Assembly: GCA_016785225.1 (NCBI GenBank)
Contig: JAFBJZ010000112.1
Coordinates: 2,108,001-2,172,000 of the forward strand
Reading direction: 5' to 3'
DNA from: Psettodes erumei
Taxonomy: Eukaryota; Chordata; Actinopteri; Pleuronectiformes; Psettodidae
Length of the DNA stretch: 64,000 nt
The notes beneath the pieces are model-generated. The model did no database searches. It was not told where the DNA came from and worked only from the letters and a program-made list of their open reading frames with translations. The position numbers and the translations under genes were made by a program. Below are positions 24,454-36,700 of this stretch, in pieces (the first letter of the stretch is position 1; each line of letters starts with the position of its first letter).

Positions 24454-27400
24454 TATGCAATGTGGTGCATTAAAAATATATATATATTTGAGAGTAAAGA
24501 TTTCATGTTATTTTTCTTGTCGATGCACATGGAGTTTCAGTCCCGTGGCCTGTTTACAGACTGAACCACTGGAGGGCGGAAGAGGCAACGTGATCGCTGC
24601 TGCGCCTGCTTTCTTCTTCAGTACACACAGACATTAAGATGATCCTGCAGAATCACATGAGGCCCCCAGCACTGAAAAGGTCCGATGATACCTGTTCATG
24701 TGTCTGCCGTCTCCCAAAGCTGAAACGAAAACCTGACAGTAAACTGAAGAGAACACGTCAGACCCTCAGAGCTGGATGAAGTTTCATTTCAAAGATGCAG
24801 CTTGTCTCATTTGAATGCAGATAACCATTGTTGCAGGAGTTGAGCGGCCAAGCATTAGCCTGCTGACTCCTAACATGCACCATGCGCTGAGGCCCAAATG
24901 ACTCACCACCCTTTTGTTTTCTACAGTGTGTGGACGTGCAACATATACAGCAGAGGGCATCTGAACAGAAGCTGACCTTTCTGAACAACACCTTTATGGT
25001 GAAATCTTGTGGACGTCATACTGGTCTTTACTGTCACTTCTGAACATATTTCTTCCGAAGCTGATTCTGATCTACATGCGTCTTCATCACTTCTGTTTGA
25101 AGGTCTCCTGAGGAGAGGCAGAGCCTTGATTCACTCTGCCCTTTCCTGACCCACTCCCCACTGACGTGGGGACTGAACTCTGATCAGATGTCTTTATTTA
25201 GAAGATCTACATGTCACAAGCTTGAGTATTTTGCATGCATAGTTACTTCCACCAAGGAGGTTATGCTTTTGGTTCACCTTATTTGTTTATTTTTTTGTTT
25301 GTCAGCAGGATTATGTGAAAGCTAATGGATTTAAAATTTTTTTTTTTTTTTACCAGAACTGACTCTTGGCCCAGCTTAGGAACCATTAAGTTTTGGGGAG
25401 TGATCCAAATCAGTATCAGGATCCAAGATACAGGATTCTTCATCAATTTCACATTTTCAGTCATAATTCATAAAAAATTGTGGGGCAATATCTCAATGCT
25501 CTCAAAAAACTAATATTATTCTATTAACCTGAAAAAAGGCCAAAAGAAAAGTTTCCTGTGCAAAAATAGCCAGCAATCCTACAGCAGAAGTGAGCCGTGT
25601 CAGTACTCAGCTATCGTTTTTTTCATGCTCATGCAAGTTATTATTCTTTTATTGTGGGGCCAAGCGGGGAGGAGGCTACGGGCTGCAAAGAAGGGTTGGC
25701 TTGTCAGCTTGGACTTGAGTGGGTAGAGTCAATGGACCCGAGGGGCCACATGTGACATAATGATGGACTTTTGAAAGACTGGGCTGTGGGTTACTGATTT
25801 GTATTTTTATTTGACACCTAGAGTTGTCCGACAACAACCATCCTAAATGCCTATATAAATATACTACACACACACGTACACACGTGTATGTGTATTTGTA
25901 CATATATGTATGTATTTATTTATTTATTAGACCACCTGTTTCAAACTAAAAATTGTTTTGTTATTTATTAGGCAAATAAAAAACTGGAACAACTAAATAG
26001 TACTTGTTGACATATATTAACACAGTATATATATATTAACCCCAAATCTTAACACTTTGTATGACCTCCTTTGGCCCTGATAACAGCTTGTGTTCTTGCT
26101 GGCATTGTTTTTCTGGACTTTTGTGTCTTTTTTTTGTTCCAAATTGTTTCTCGCTATTCCCAGAGACTTGCTTTGGATGAAACATTTGTGTGATCTATTT
26201 TTGAATTAAATAAATCCCAGATCTGTTCAAAGCTATTCAAGTCTGGACTTTGAATTGGTCTGTCCATTATTTCCAGTACTCCAAATTCCATTTTCTTGGT
26301 CAAAGAGTCTGGAGAGTTTTGAAGTATTCATTTTGAACAGGACTGAGGAACTTCAAACTGAATTCAAGTTTTTTTTTACCCAAATTTGAGCCAGCACACT
26401 GAAATTCTCTGAGAAGTCAGAAATGAATAAAGAATGTTCAGGAATGCAAGAAGGTAACTGTAATTTTGCATCTGAATCAAAACATTATAATGTGCTTTAC
26501 TATTTTTTTAGCTCTTTTGTAAAAAAGTAAATTTAAAAATTCATGGATGATAACAATAATTATATTTTAGCATTAAAGATATCAATTTGATTAAAGAGCT
26601 TGCACACATGGATTAACCATTACAGAAACAACAGCAATACTGTAAATTTAGGGCAGTGGTGGCAAACACCTTAGACTGGGTGGTGGTGTAATAAATTTAT
26701 TAAGCAATTTTTATGCTGATGTATTGGCCTTAGTTGCCTGTACTAATATTTGTTACACAGTTTTGTCATTTGTTAAGAGTTCATGTGACCTCCTCCCTTG
26801 CCAATCAGGCTGTCCAATGCTATGCAGCCCATCCTTTGCTGTCATAAGAGCAGGAAGGGTTAAGAGGAAGTGAAGTTTAGCAAACTGACTGCTGACATAC
26901 TGAGTAACTACAGCTTACATGGGAAAAGGTTATTATTTTCCATTGCAAACCCATTAACAATACGTCAGCCACACAAATTGCTAACCTTTGACCTCACCAG
27001 CCTGTGATGAGGTTTTTGTGAGCGTGAAGATGTAAATCATCACCATACCATTCCTCATGAAACTACTGTCATGTGCAGGACATTTCAGTCGAACAGCATT
27101 CATTCTTTATTCCCAAGCAGGACGCCTTTTTTCCATTTCCAACCTTCACATCCTTATCACTTTAAAAACATCCCTGCCTGGTCGTTGAAGTAAGCCTTAA
27201 CTAATTCACACATCAGTTAGCATGATAGCATGCCTGAAAAAAAACCCACTTCCTCTTTCATCCGTTCTTATGTTTTCTCATGTGTTGTACAGAAAACAGA
27301 AAATACTTATCTATCTCCCTCAAGTTGGTGTGGAGCAATTCTAAATGTAATCCAAGATTCACAGTGTATCTACAAAATGATATAACATTCCTCCAGACAA

Positions 27401-27769
27401 AGGGACAAGCCTATTCATATGAATGGATAAAACAGGCTGACAAATGTGAGTTTATTTGGTTGCGCTCAGGAAAGTCAGAGGAAAAAAAAATGAGCCTCAA
27501 GAATTATTGCTTATCTGATTGCTGCTGCAGCTTGTTTGCACTGGAACAGGCAGCCACCAAATCATTAGTTTATCATTTTCAATTGATATCAGTCTACTCT
27601 CAAGGATCCGTTGTGACAAATTGAAAACATGGTTTTAGAATTTTTGCAAATTAAAAAAGTCTCTCATTGGCCAAAGCTTCCGACCCTTTGTTGTGTCATT
27701 TGTGTGGTCAGGTGCTTCCTGTTTGCCTTAATTATCTCGAACTTGACAGGTGACAACTGATTGGACATA
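24454..27769. other. Gene-poor intergenic tract
   Basis: No coding exon supported. It contains a probable decayed transposase fragment at about 25990-26420 and AT-rich filler. A 114-codon open frame at 27280-27624 has no recognisable similarity and no splice context. Confidence 0.55.
25990..26420 (-). mobile_element. Probable decayed Tc1-type fragment
   Basis: Phrases such as TGACCTCCTTTGGCCCTGAT and the following antisense sequence resemble the reverse complement of the end of teleost Tc1-like elements (inverted repeat plus the SPDLNPIENLW-coding region). No intact frame remains. Confidence 0.4.
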
Positions 27770-29258
27770 CAGCTGCAATCAGAAATATTCAACCCCCCAA
27801 AGATTTTTAAGGATTTATCAGTTTAAATTTTTTTCAAAGATCATATTCTGCTTTGGATAAGTTCTTTATGAGTTGAGTGATACATAAAATCAACACAGAA
27901 AATTCACAATGTACAATTTGTGTGTAACAGTATATTTGTCAAGATAGCCTTGTCATAATTATTCGACTCCCATATAATATTGTTGTTTTTAAAGCTTTCT
28001 GGCAGTTTTTATGACCTAAAGTGGAGTTGAAACATAATTAAGCATTTGGGAACTCTGTAATAATCCTTCAATTGCTTCAGCTGCGATGCAAATATAAACA
28101 CCACCCATGAACACCACAAAAGCTGAGAGAGATTTCATCACACCTGAAGTGCCTTGGGTATAAAAATATTTCCAAAAAAGTAATATTCCATGAGACACCA
28201 TTGGGAGCATTATAAGGAAGTTTGAAACTTATGGAACAGCTGCAAACCTGCTTGGCAATTGAAGCCCAAAATTTCATCTAGAGCAACTTAGTCAGGACAA
28301 CTAAGAGAAACTCCCATGTGACTGCAAGACAAATACAGGATGACCTGATGAAGGCTAGTACGTGGTAAGTGCTTCATTGACAACTATAAGATGTGCACTG
28401 AATAAACACATGACTTCATGGCCGGACTCCAAGACGCACTCCACTCTTGACCACAAGGAACATCAAAACTCAACGAGAATATGCCAGGAGAAAGTAAGAC
28501 TACAGAGTTTTTGGAGACAGTTCTATGGACTGATGAAACAAAAAAACTACATGTGGACCAGTGGTATGTCTGGTGTATGAAAGGACAGGCTTATGACCAG
28601 AAGAATTCCCAAGGTCAAGCATGGAGGTGGGTCACTGATGTGGGGCTGTTTTCTGTGGCAGGAACCGGCAATCTTGATCGTGTACCTGGTATCATGGATT
28701 CACAGAGATACCAGGCCATTTTAAAGAGGTGAGAGAATGTGATGCTTCCTGTTGTGAGATTAAACCTTGATCACTGATTTTACAGCAAGACAATGATCCC
28801 TAGCACAACTCCAAATTCATCCAAAGCTTGGTTGAGCAGAAGATCCTGGAAATTCCTGGAGTGGTCTTCTCAGTCACCAGATTTCAATCTCATTGAAAAT
28901 CTTTGGTGGTATTTAAAGAAAGCATTTGCAGCCATCAAACAACACTGAGCTAGGGGCATTTGCATGTGACGAATGGGCAAAGACTCCAGTCAAGACGTGT
29001 ATGAAGCTTGTCAGCATTTACCAAAAACAAGTTATAAAAGCTAAAGGATGCTCCACAAAGTACTGAAGCTGAAGTCGATACTGCACATGCACATGTGTTA
29101 AAAGAGTTACATTTTTCATTTGAATTTCAAAGTTAAGACAGCTTCTGTTGTCAAAATACCTCATGTATCGAATATTTTTTGTTGTTTAATGTTTTTTTTG
29201 TAATTATCTTTCGTCCACATCACTAGGTGAGGGGGTTGAATATTTCTGATTGCAACTG
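27770..29258 (+). mobile_element. Decayed Tc1/mariner element with recognisable terminal inverted repeats
   Basis: Terminal repeats: CAGCTGCAATCAGAAATATT at the left pairs with the reverse complement of the right end (CAGTTGCAATCAGAAATATT), each flanked by the TA target duplication (27768-27769 and 29259-29260). Between them transposase remnants run in order on the plus strand: VLWTDETK (first D) near 28520, YVWCMKGQAYDQKN and FSVAGTGNLDRVPGIMDS near 28570-28700, QDNDP (second D) near 28785, and SQSPDFNLIENLW (catalytic E) near 28875. Frames are broken by many indels, so it is inactive. Length 1.49 kb is nearly that of a full Tc1 element. Confidence 0.9.
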
Positions 29259-29260
29259 TA

Positions 29261-31013
29261 GTTTAAAGACACACACACACACCCTGCACACACACTGCAT
29301 ATCAGGACTAAAAGCATGAAATCTAAAGAATTCACTGAACACCTCCACATTGTCTTTTATTCATTTGTGACATTTATCTTGAAGCACTTAATTGTCTAGC
29401 TTCAGATGAGCCTTAACTGCACTCATCTCTTTGTCTCCAGACCATGCTCCATCAGACAAACCAGCTCACTCAGGATGTTCCACTGAACTCTGCAGTTTGT
29501 AGTCAGATATGGCAGCTAACACTAGATGCATAACACCATGTAGTGCAAACATGACCCTGGCGGCTTCTGGTAGGATGTACCCATAAATGTTATATGTGCA
29601 TCGTATCTTGATTCAGCTCACATATGCACACACACAATTACATGTGCTGTCAGAATGCAACTTAAATGAATCCCATTTGACCACTCAAGGCCAAATTTCA
29701 CTTCTCCTTTCACATTTGCACTTATCTATGAAAAAAACTTTGACCAGAACTTGAAAAAAAACCCTATTTATTTCAAATTATTTTATGCTGCCACTGCACT
29801 TGTAGAGAGTGTTGCTGTGGATATTTGGTAACTGACCTCAGGTATGAACCCCACAACCTTAGCAGAGTTGTTTGACAAAGACAAAACAGCTGCACTTTGG
29901 TGTTTTCAGCAGGTTTGCTTTGCTATAAATGCACAATGCACACTGCAAACATGACAGGGCTTTCCTATCCTATTCCCTGCCCCTTTTGCTTACGTTAAGA
30001 TGACATCTTTGTTTTACAGCAATCAGCCCTGGCATTAAAATTGACTTACAATGGTTTAAGATTCGTGCGTCCAGAGTCCATAGTGGACACCACTTAATTA
30101 AATCCTTCACCCTTCATATTCAGTGAGCTCTGATGGGCTCAGATGCCCTCATTGTCTTTCTGTTTTTCACTTTTTTGAGCCCATCTTCATGCTGAGAGCT
30201 AATCCTCCCTACCTTTTTCATGGCTCCAGTTTCTCTTTTTTTATGTTCCAACCACCATGACCCAGAGCATCACCACAGCGGTATTTTGGTTACTTTCTGG
30301 TTAGGCCTCCAGCAACTGTGCATATGCTGATCTATCAGCCCTCTCACGCATGAGCAGCTACACGCATGCACGCTAAGGGAGGGAAATGCATTGCCATTCC
30401 CCTCTATGCTTCACACTGCTGTACCCTACTTATGTTTATTATGGTTTCTGTGGCCTGTGACTTTTTTCTGCCAAGTGCCCATCAGAATAACCTGGCAAGT
30501 ATCAATACATGGGTCTATACCCAGTCCTCATGAGTCCCGATACTCTGGAATTTCATGTTGATGTTGCATCTGAGTTTCACTGATGGGAAGGAAATGTCAA
30601 ACCCCTCCTCTTCAAGATATAGAACTGGGCAGTTGCTGCACATCTTAGCAAAACAGGAAATTTCATGTTTCCTCTGCTGCTTATAGCAACAGCTTGCATC
30701 ACATTACTTCTGCTGTTGACGCACACACACACACACACACATACACCCACACACCCACAGAGTAGAGAACAGCCACATTTTTATATCAAAGTATCAGGAT
30801 TAGGGCCTTGTGGTGAACTGCACTCCAATGAACAAAACTCCAGTGTGAAAAACTGAACACCCTGTCAATTATATACCAATCATTCAACTGTGCCTTCATC
30901 GGTGTAAACCATTTTACAATGAAGTGAATTTATTTTCAAAATACATTACATTACGGTTACATTTTTCAACAATGTCCTGTACAGAATCTAATTTTGTTCA
31001 GAGTTATAAAATA
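29261..31013. other. Intergenic; (AC)n at about 30718-30742
   Basis: No coding exon supported. A CA microsatellite lies at 30718-30742 and a shorter one at 29272-29284. The nrros 3' UTR occupies the right end, with a minus-strand AATAAA near 30930. Confidence 0.55.
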
Positions 31014-32069
31014 TCAGTATGATGTGGGCTTCAGACATTTCTTTTTGATTGATTTTTGGAGCATTCGGGGCTTCAATGTGAGGAGAACAATAATTGAAAT
31101 GCCCACAAATGAAATACATATGGGTAGAAAAAGCAGAATGTACCAGAATATTGATTCCCCATCTTCCTCCCAACACACAGATGACTGTAAATGCTGCACT
31201 CTGTGTGTTGTTCGGATGGGATGTTCACACTCAATGTCTGACAGTCCAACCATATTGATGGTCTTTGTTGTTTCGAAGGTCGTGAACCACTCTGTTTGGC
31301 AGCAGTTGAAGGGATTTCCTGTGAGGAAAACAGTGTGAAGTTTTGGAGCTAATGCATTAGCCAGATCAGAGGGGATGGTGGACAGCCTGTTGTCCCTCAG
31401 ATCAAGCACTTTCAGGTCAAGATTTAGGAGTGAAGGTGGAAGATAGGTGAGAGTGTTCCTTGAAATGTTTAAAAACTTCAGATGTTTGAAATGGGAGAAG
31501 TCAAAGTCTTGTATATGAGTGTTTCCTAAACCTAGATGCTGTAGAGTTCTACTGAGACTTTGTATTGATTCTTGGATGATGAGTCCCGGATTATCAGACA
31601 GTTCTAAGTGCGTCAGTGACATCCCTGCAAACATGGACAATGGGATGATTTCAAGGTTGCATCCTTTAAGGTAAAGCTGCCCAAGAGACACAGTATTTGT
31701 CAAATCTACACAATCTGTCCTGCTCTCAGCCTCTTCAGACAGACAAATGTCAATGTTGTTATAGCTGAGATCCACTGACATGAGGCTTGGCAGCGAGGAA
31801 AACAATCTGGAGGGCATCCACTCCAGATCATTCAGGCTCAGGTTAAAGTATGTCAGATTGTCAAGAGTGGTCAGCGTACCTTCATTGGCTACAATCCACT
31901 TCAACCTGTTGTTGCTGACATCCAACTCGTATAAGCTACTCGAGAAATGTTCAAGAGTCAGATTTAAGGTTTTCAAACAGTTTCTGTACATTCGAAGACT
32001 GAACAGGGCGGGCATTTTCTGGATGAATCCTCGGGGAAAGTACTCCACCTGGTTCCCTCTCAGATCCAA
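31014..32069 (-). pseudogene. nrros: NRROS (LRRC33), 3' half only, broken at a Tc1 element
   Basis: NRROS tethers and activates latent TGF-beta1 on myeloid cells and microglia. This open frame covers only the C-terminal half of the usual roughly 690 residues. It begins at FLDLRGNQVEYFPRGFIQKM, equivalent to the middle of human NRROS, and has about ten leucine-rich repeats. A cysteine-capped end follows (GNPFNCCQTEWF ... ECEHPIRTTHRV), then one membrane helix (WYILLFLPICISFVGISIIV) and a short basic tail. The stop TGA is at 31016-31014. Neighbouring fbxo45 in the same orientation matches the human FBXO45-NRROS order. Upstream the frame runs straight into Tc1 terminal sequence and no signal peptide or N-terminal repeats occur before fbxo45. 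The remaining half has no stops, so the loss is recent, or the missing part lies elsewhere or was misassembled. Confidence 0.85.
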
Positions 32070-33700
32070 AAAATTATTCATACCCTTGCTAAATTGTGTG
32101 ATTTTTGCATATTGTCATGAAATAAACGCATGTTTTCAAATTTATGCATCAGTTATATGTGACCAACAATTGAAAGAATGACAACAATACAAAATTCAAA
32201 CAAAATATTTATTTCTGGGGTATTGTATTGATGGACTCCCAAAAAATGCCACGTTCAAAATTATTCATACCCTAATCCATTGTCTTTATTTAATAGTCAA
32301 TGGCATAGCCATTATTCTTTATGACTGCTTCCAGACGATTCTTGTATGTGTCCACAAGCTTCCTGCATGTCTCCTGTGGGATGTTGGCCCACTCTTCTTT
32401 GGCAAATGCCTCAAGCTGAGTCAGGTTAGTTGGTTTCCTCGCCCTCACCCTGGTCTTCAAGTAATGCCACAAGTTTTCAATGGGGTTCAGGTCCGGACTC
32501 TGACTTGGCCATTCCAGGACATTGACATCATTGTCCTTGAACCATTTCTTCACTATCTTGGCAGTGTGTTTAGGATCATTGTCGTTTTGGTAAATCCAGT
32601 TGTGGCCAAGCTGGAGTTTCACAGCAGATTCCTTCACATTTTCATCAAGTATCCTTATGTAATCCTCCTTTTCATGATGCCTTGGACCTTGACAAGATTC
32701 CCTGTGCCACTGGAGGAGAAACATCCCCATAGCATTAAGCTTCCACCACCACACTTGACAGTGGGCACAGTGTTCTTTGGTCTATAGGCTTCTCCTTTCT
32801 TCCTCCAGACATATTGAGCATCCATATGGCCAAATAACTCCAACTTTGTCTCATCAGACCACAGGATGGTGGACCAAAAGCTGGGATCTTGTTTCAGATG
32901 GCGTCTACAAAAGGCCAGGCGAGCTACCAGATGTTTCTTCGTGAGCAACGGTGTTTTCCGAGGTGTACGTCCATGGAGACCTCCTCTATGCAAGACTCGC
33001 TCAATGGTGGACCTTGATACCTTTGTCCCTGTCTGGTCAAGCATTTCAACTAGAGCCTTGGTTGTGGTCTGTGGGTTGGTGTTGACCTCTCTGCAGATTT
33101 TCCTAGCAAGTTTGGGGGAAACCTTACGCTTCCGACCACGCCCACTGAGGTTTTTAACAGTGTTGAACCTCTTGTGCTTGTTGATGATGCTCTGGACAGT
33201 TGAAACAGGGACATCATACTGCTTGGAAATGGCCTTGTAACCCTTTCCTTCACTGTGGGTACGAACAAGACGCTGCCGTAGGTCTTCGCTGAGCTCTTTC
33301 TTCTTGACCATGATGACCAGGAATTGAGAATGATCTGAACACTTTTCCCCTATTTATACTCTTCTGGAAAGATGTCTTTTTTTGCTTTAACATTTGGTCA
33401 ACAATTTTAAATAAAGGGTTTTATTCCACTGTGACATCTTGGACAAAAATTACCACATTTGGCACATTTTTGTTTAAATGTTGTCAGGGGTATGAATAAT
33501 TTTGAACATGGCATTTTTTGGGATTGCATCAATACAATACCCCAGACATAAATATTTTTTTGCATTTTGTATTGTTGTCATTCTTGCAATTGTTGGTCAC
33601 ATATAACTGATGCATAAATTTGAAAACATGCGTTCATTTCATGACAATATGCAAAAATCACACAATTTAGCAAGGGTATGAATAATTTTGAGGACGACTG
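32070..33700 (-). mobile_element. Nearly intact Tc1-family transposon inserted at nrros
   Basis: An element of 1.63 kb with long inverted repeats: the left runs from AAAATTATTCATACCCTTGC (32070) to about 32276, and the right is its reverse complement from about 33485 to 33700. Each carries the GTATGAATAATTTT motif at both its outer and inner end, giving the IR/DR arrangement known from Tc1 relatives such as Sleeping Beauty. The right end goes on to GAGGACGACTG, while the left lacks these 11 outer bases and joins nrros coding sequence directly. No TA duplication links the two flanks. Transposase is encoded on the minus strand. Confidence 0.93.
32290..33311 (-). pseudogene. Tc1 transposase with one frameshift
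   Basis: The frame starts MVKKKELSEDLRQRLVRTH and has the paired helix-turn-helix DNA-binding region (residues about 1-110; GRGRKRK as an AT-hook-like/NLS patch). The catalytic domain follows, with ILWSDETK (first D), QNDNDPKHTA (second D) and SPDLNPIENLW (E, DD34E spacing). Two overlapping frames, 33311 to 32655 and 32754 to 32290, are joined by a one-base loss in an A run near 32671-32674 (ATGAAAAGG). With that base the gene would be 341 codons including the stop, exactly Tc1-sized. No other lesion was seen. Confidence 0.92.
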
Positions 33701-36700
33701 CTTAACATCTTTACTGTTGACAAGATAGAGAGAAATAAGAGAAATAAGACTTTGAATGATAGCTCACTGACTCCTATACTTCCAAGGCCCTTTTATGTTA
33801 ACATTTCTGAATGCATATTATGCTTTGCATGTGACATCTGCTGTCATGAAATGAGTACCATTTTCTTTAAATATGGAAAAGCTGGGGAAATCAATTGCTC
33901 TACCATGAGTGGATCAAATGATCAAAAGCAGCTTGGCATTGAAGTAATGGATGGGTTCAGCTTCAATTCTAAAAGCCTGAGCTCAGTTCCAAACTTGGGC
34001 CAGAAATGACTGTGAGATTTTCAGTCACCTATTTAGAATAGAATAGAAAAGAAATGCTAGAAATGATTTTGTTGCAGCAGTATTTAAAAAATATGGATAA
34101 ATACAGATGAAAAATAGACACTTCATTTTGGGGTTTAGATTTTCATCTTAAGTTTCTTTTAATCAGATGGTCACAGCCGACACATTTTTTCAGCTTTCTC
34201 ATGGTGAGGTATGTCGTCCTCAACATGTAATCTGTGTTTCATTTTCGTTGTATGTGTATGACCCAATAAAATGTGGAAAGTGTTAAAAGAGTTAAATAGG
34301 TTGAAAAATGCATTGTATATGCCATTATTTGATTTTTTTATTTGGATCTTGTTCCAGCTAGTTGAAACTTTAAAACATATTTTTATTATTAATTTTATAC
34401 ATATATATATATATATATATCCTGAGAACATAGCCTGGAAATTTTGATCACATTTACGCCACTTCAGTTCAAACCACGGCTGACGTGGACTGTACAATTG
34501 AAGCTTTGAGCTTTGTTTGACTCCGTGACTAGTGCTCACTTTTAATCTTTGAATTTCAGTGGTCTTAGGAAAAATGTCATATATATAGACATCACATATA
34601 TATATAAAACCTCAGAGTTCTTGTCACTTTGCTGTTTTGTTTTACCACAGTTATGCCACAATGCTTCATCTCTGCCAATCTTTTGTGCACAGTATAGGCA
34701 ATCACACTATTCAACTTTTTACTGTGTTATATGTTCTGGAGACGAAAAGGCATTTTACAGTATACTACTGTCTCTTTTATGAATGCTACTGGACTTTATG
34801 AAGCTTGTTTAAAAGAAATGATCTCTAATGAAATACAAACTGGCATGACATAAACCCCACTTAAATTGTACAAACGCACAACATATGGTTCCATTCGTCA
34901 GAATAACAATAAAAAACATGTAATATATATAATAATATAATGTTGAGACATAAACTGAAACTAAATCTAAGCATTATTATCATGTTTGTTTAAGCTTTAC
35001 ATGTTTAACAATGTGCAATTCAAAATTCAAGGGACATTGTTCAATTGTACTCATGACCAAGCAACGGCATTAATAAAAATGAATTGTGCAGTTTTTGTTT
35101 TGATATATGTAAAGCTTATTTAAGATTAATTTGATCTACATGCCAGAAAACTGACAAACTAAAGACACAGACATTGTGTGAAAACTATTCTGCCATGCCG
35201 ACAGGGATTTTCTCAGGAATCTTTACAACATCCAACACAAACTGACAGGATTTACACAGTGCTGAAGAGCAGATGCTCAAATAGAGGAAAGACAAAACAT
35301 ATTCTCGTTCAGGATTTCTATTGTAGACAAAGTGTATATTTTGCTTTTAGCAGTCATAGCATCGGTGCAGCACTAGGTTATTGCACTATGCATATACTTA
35401 CACTGGTGGTTAAGTGGTGAGGTTTCCAAAGCTACTGATGGTTGCTCTCCTGACCATATGGTTGACTCGCTGTTGCTGTTGTGAAGTTCAGCTGCCTTCT
35501 TCTACTCTGACTGAAGCACCGATGCCTCTTCTTACTATTCACGGAAGCACGCACCCAACGGAAACCAAGTCACATGGACAAGCTGCAATCAGAAAGAAGT
35601 TCTCAAGTCCGGGGCCACAGGAAGGTAAGTGCAGGCTGAGCAGCTTTCAACCAGCTCTACGCTTTTTTTCTTCTCATTGCCACAACAGTAAGATGTTGCT
35701 GTACAGCCAGCTAAGGTTGGTAGCACAACTGCTACCACAAAAACCCAATGAGAACACACCCTTCACACGTTCAGCTCACTGTGATCACACAACCAACTAC
35801 AGAGGAAACCACTCATCACACACCCTTCCTGCTTCATTTTACAGCCGTTGCAAAACACACATGTAGGCTACACACAGACAGACACTCAACTCTGTGGATG
35901 TACAATAAAGTGCTGAAGGGTACCAATGATCGTGAGCAGGATAACAAGACAGGGAATCAAATCATAACACAAAATCATATCACAGCAGCATGCACTGAGT
36001 AATGGAGGTGTCCCCTAATGTTTTATTTCCAACATGGTTCCTGCAACTACCTTCAGTAAACATAATTGTCCAGCTAACGGATGCATTTTAAGTTCCATTC
36101 CATCTTTTGATTCAGTCCATTTCTGAACTTGTTTCTACTTAGTAGTTGCCCAAGGGTGAAAGAATAGGGAATTGGGAAACGGGAAGTGTTTGTCATGTCC
36201 TTGGAGAGTTGATTTGTTAGTGATTCCTTCCTGTTTTCACATTGGACATCTCTGGGTCTCACTACTGACTCTTTTGTAAGTTTGAGTGGCAGCAAGAATT
36301 TCTATGGTAATCTGTTACTAGTTCTAGTAATCCATTAGAGACCATGTTGAGGTTGGTTTACATTACTGAGTTAAGACCTCAGAGAGTGTGAGAAAGAGAG
36401 AGAGAAAGGGTTAACTTAGTAGACTTGAGAAAGAAACTTACACATTTTTGGCTCATACTGCACACTTAAATGTTTTATACAAATATTTTGTCCCCACCAA
36501 CCAGCGCAGTTTCCCCAGTGACCAGGATTGACAGATCAGTGGCCACATAAGAAGAATGTTGGGGGCATCCTGGAGGCCGAGACCTTTATTGCACGTCCTC
36601 CTCCCCTAATTTCATGTCAACAGTCCACTGTCAGTATAAAGGCAAAAAAATGCCTCCTAAGAAATTACGAAAGATATTTTTTAAAGGTTTTCTTTGGGGT

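Noticed and set aside
31014..32081. Toll-like receptor or free-standing leucine-rich repeat gene
   Set aside because: No TIR domain. The C-terminal cap, membrane helix and tail match NRROS, and fbxo45 is the expected neighbour. The apparent start Met lies in transposon sequence.
35414..35866. 150-codon plus-strand frame with a hydrophobic start (MVALLTIWL)
   Set aside because: It resembles a signal peptide but no family, no conserved domain and no supporting splice structure were found; on the wrong strand to be the missing nrros N-terminus.
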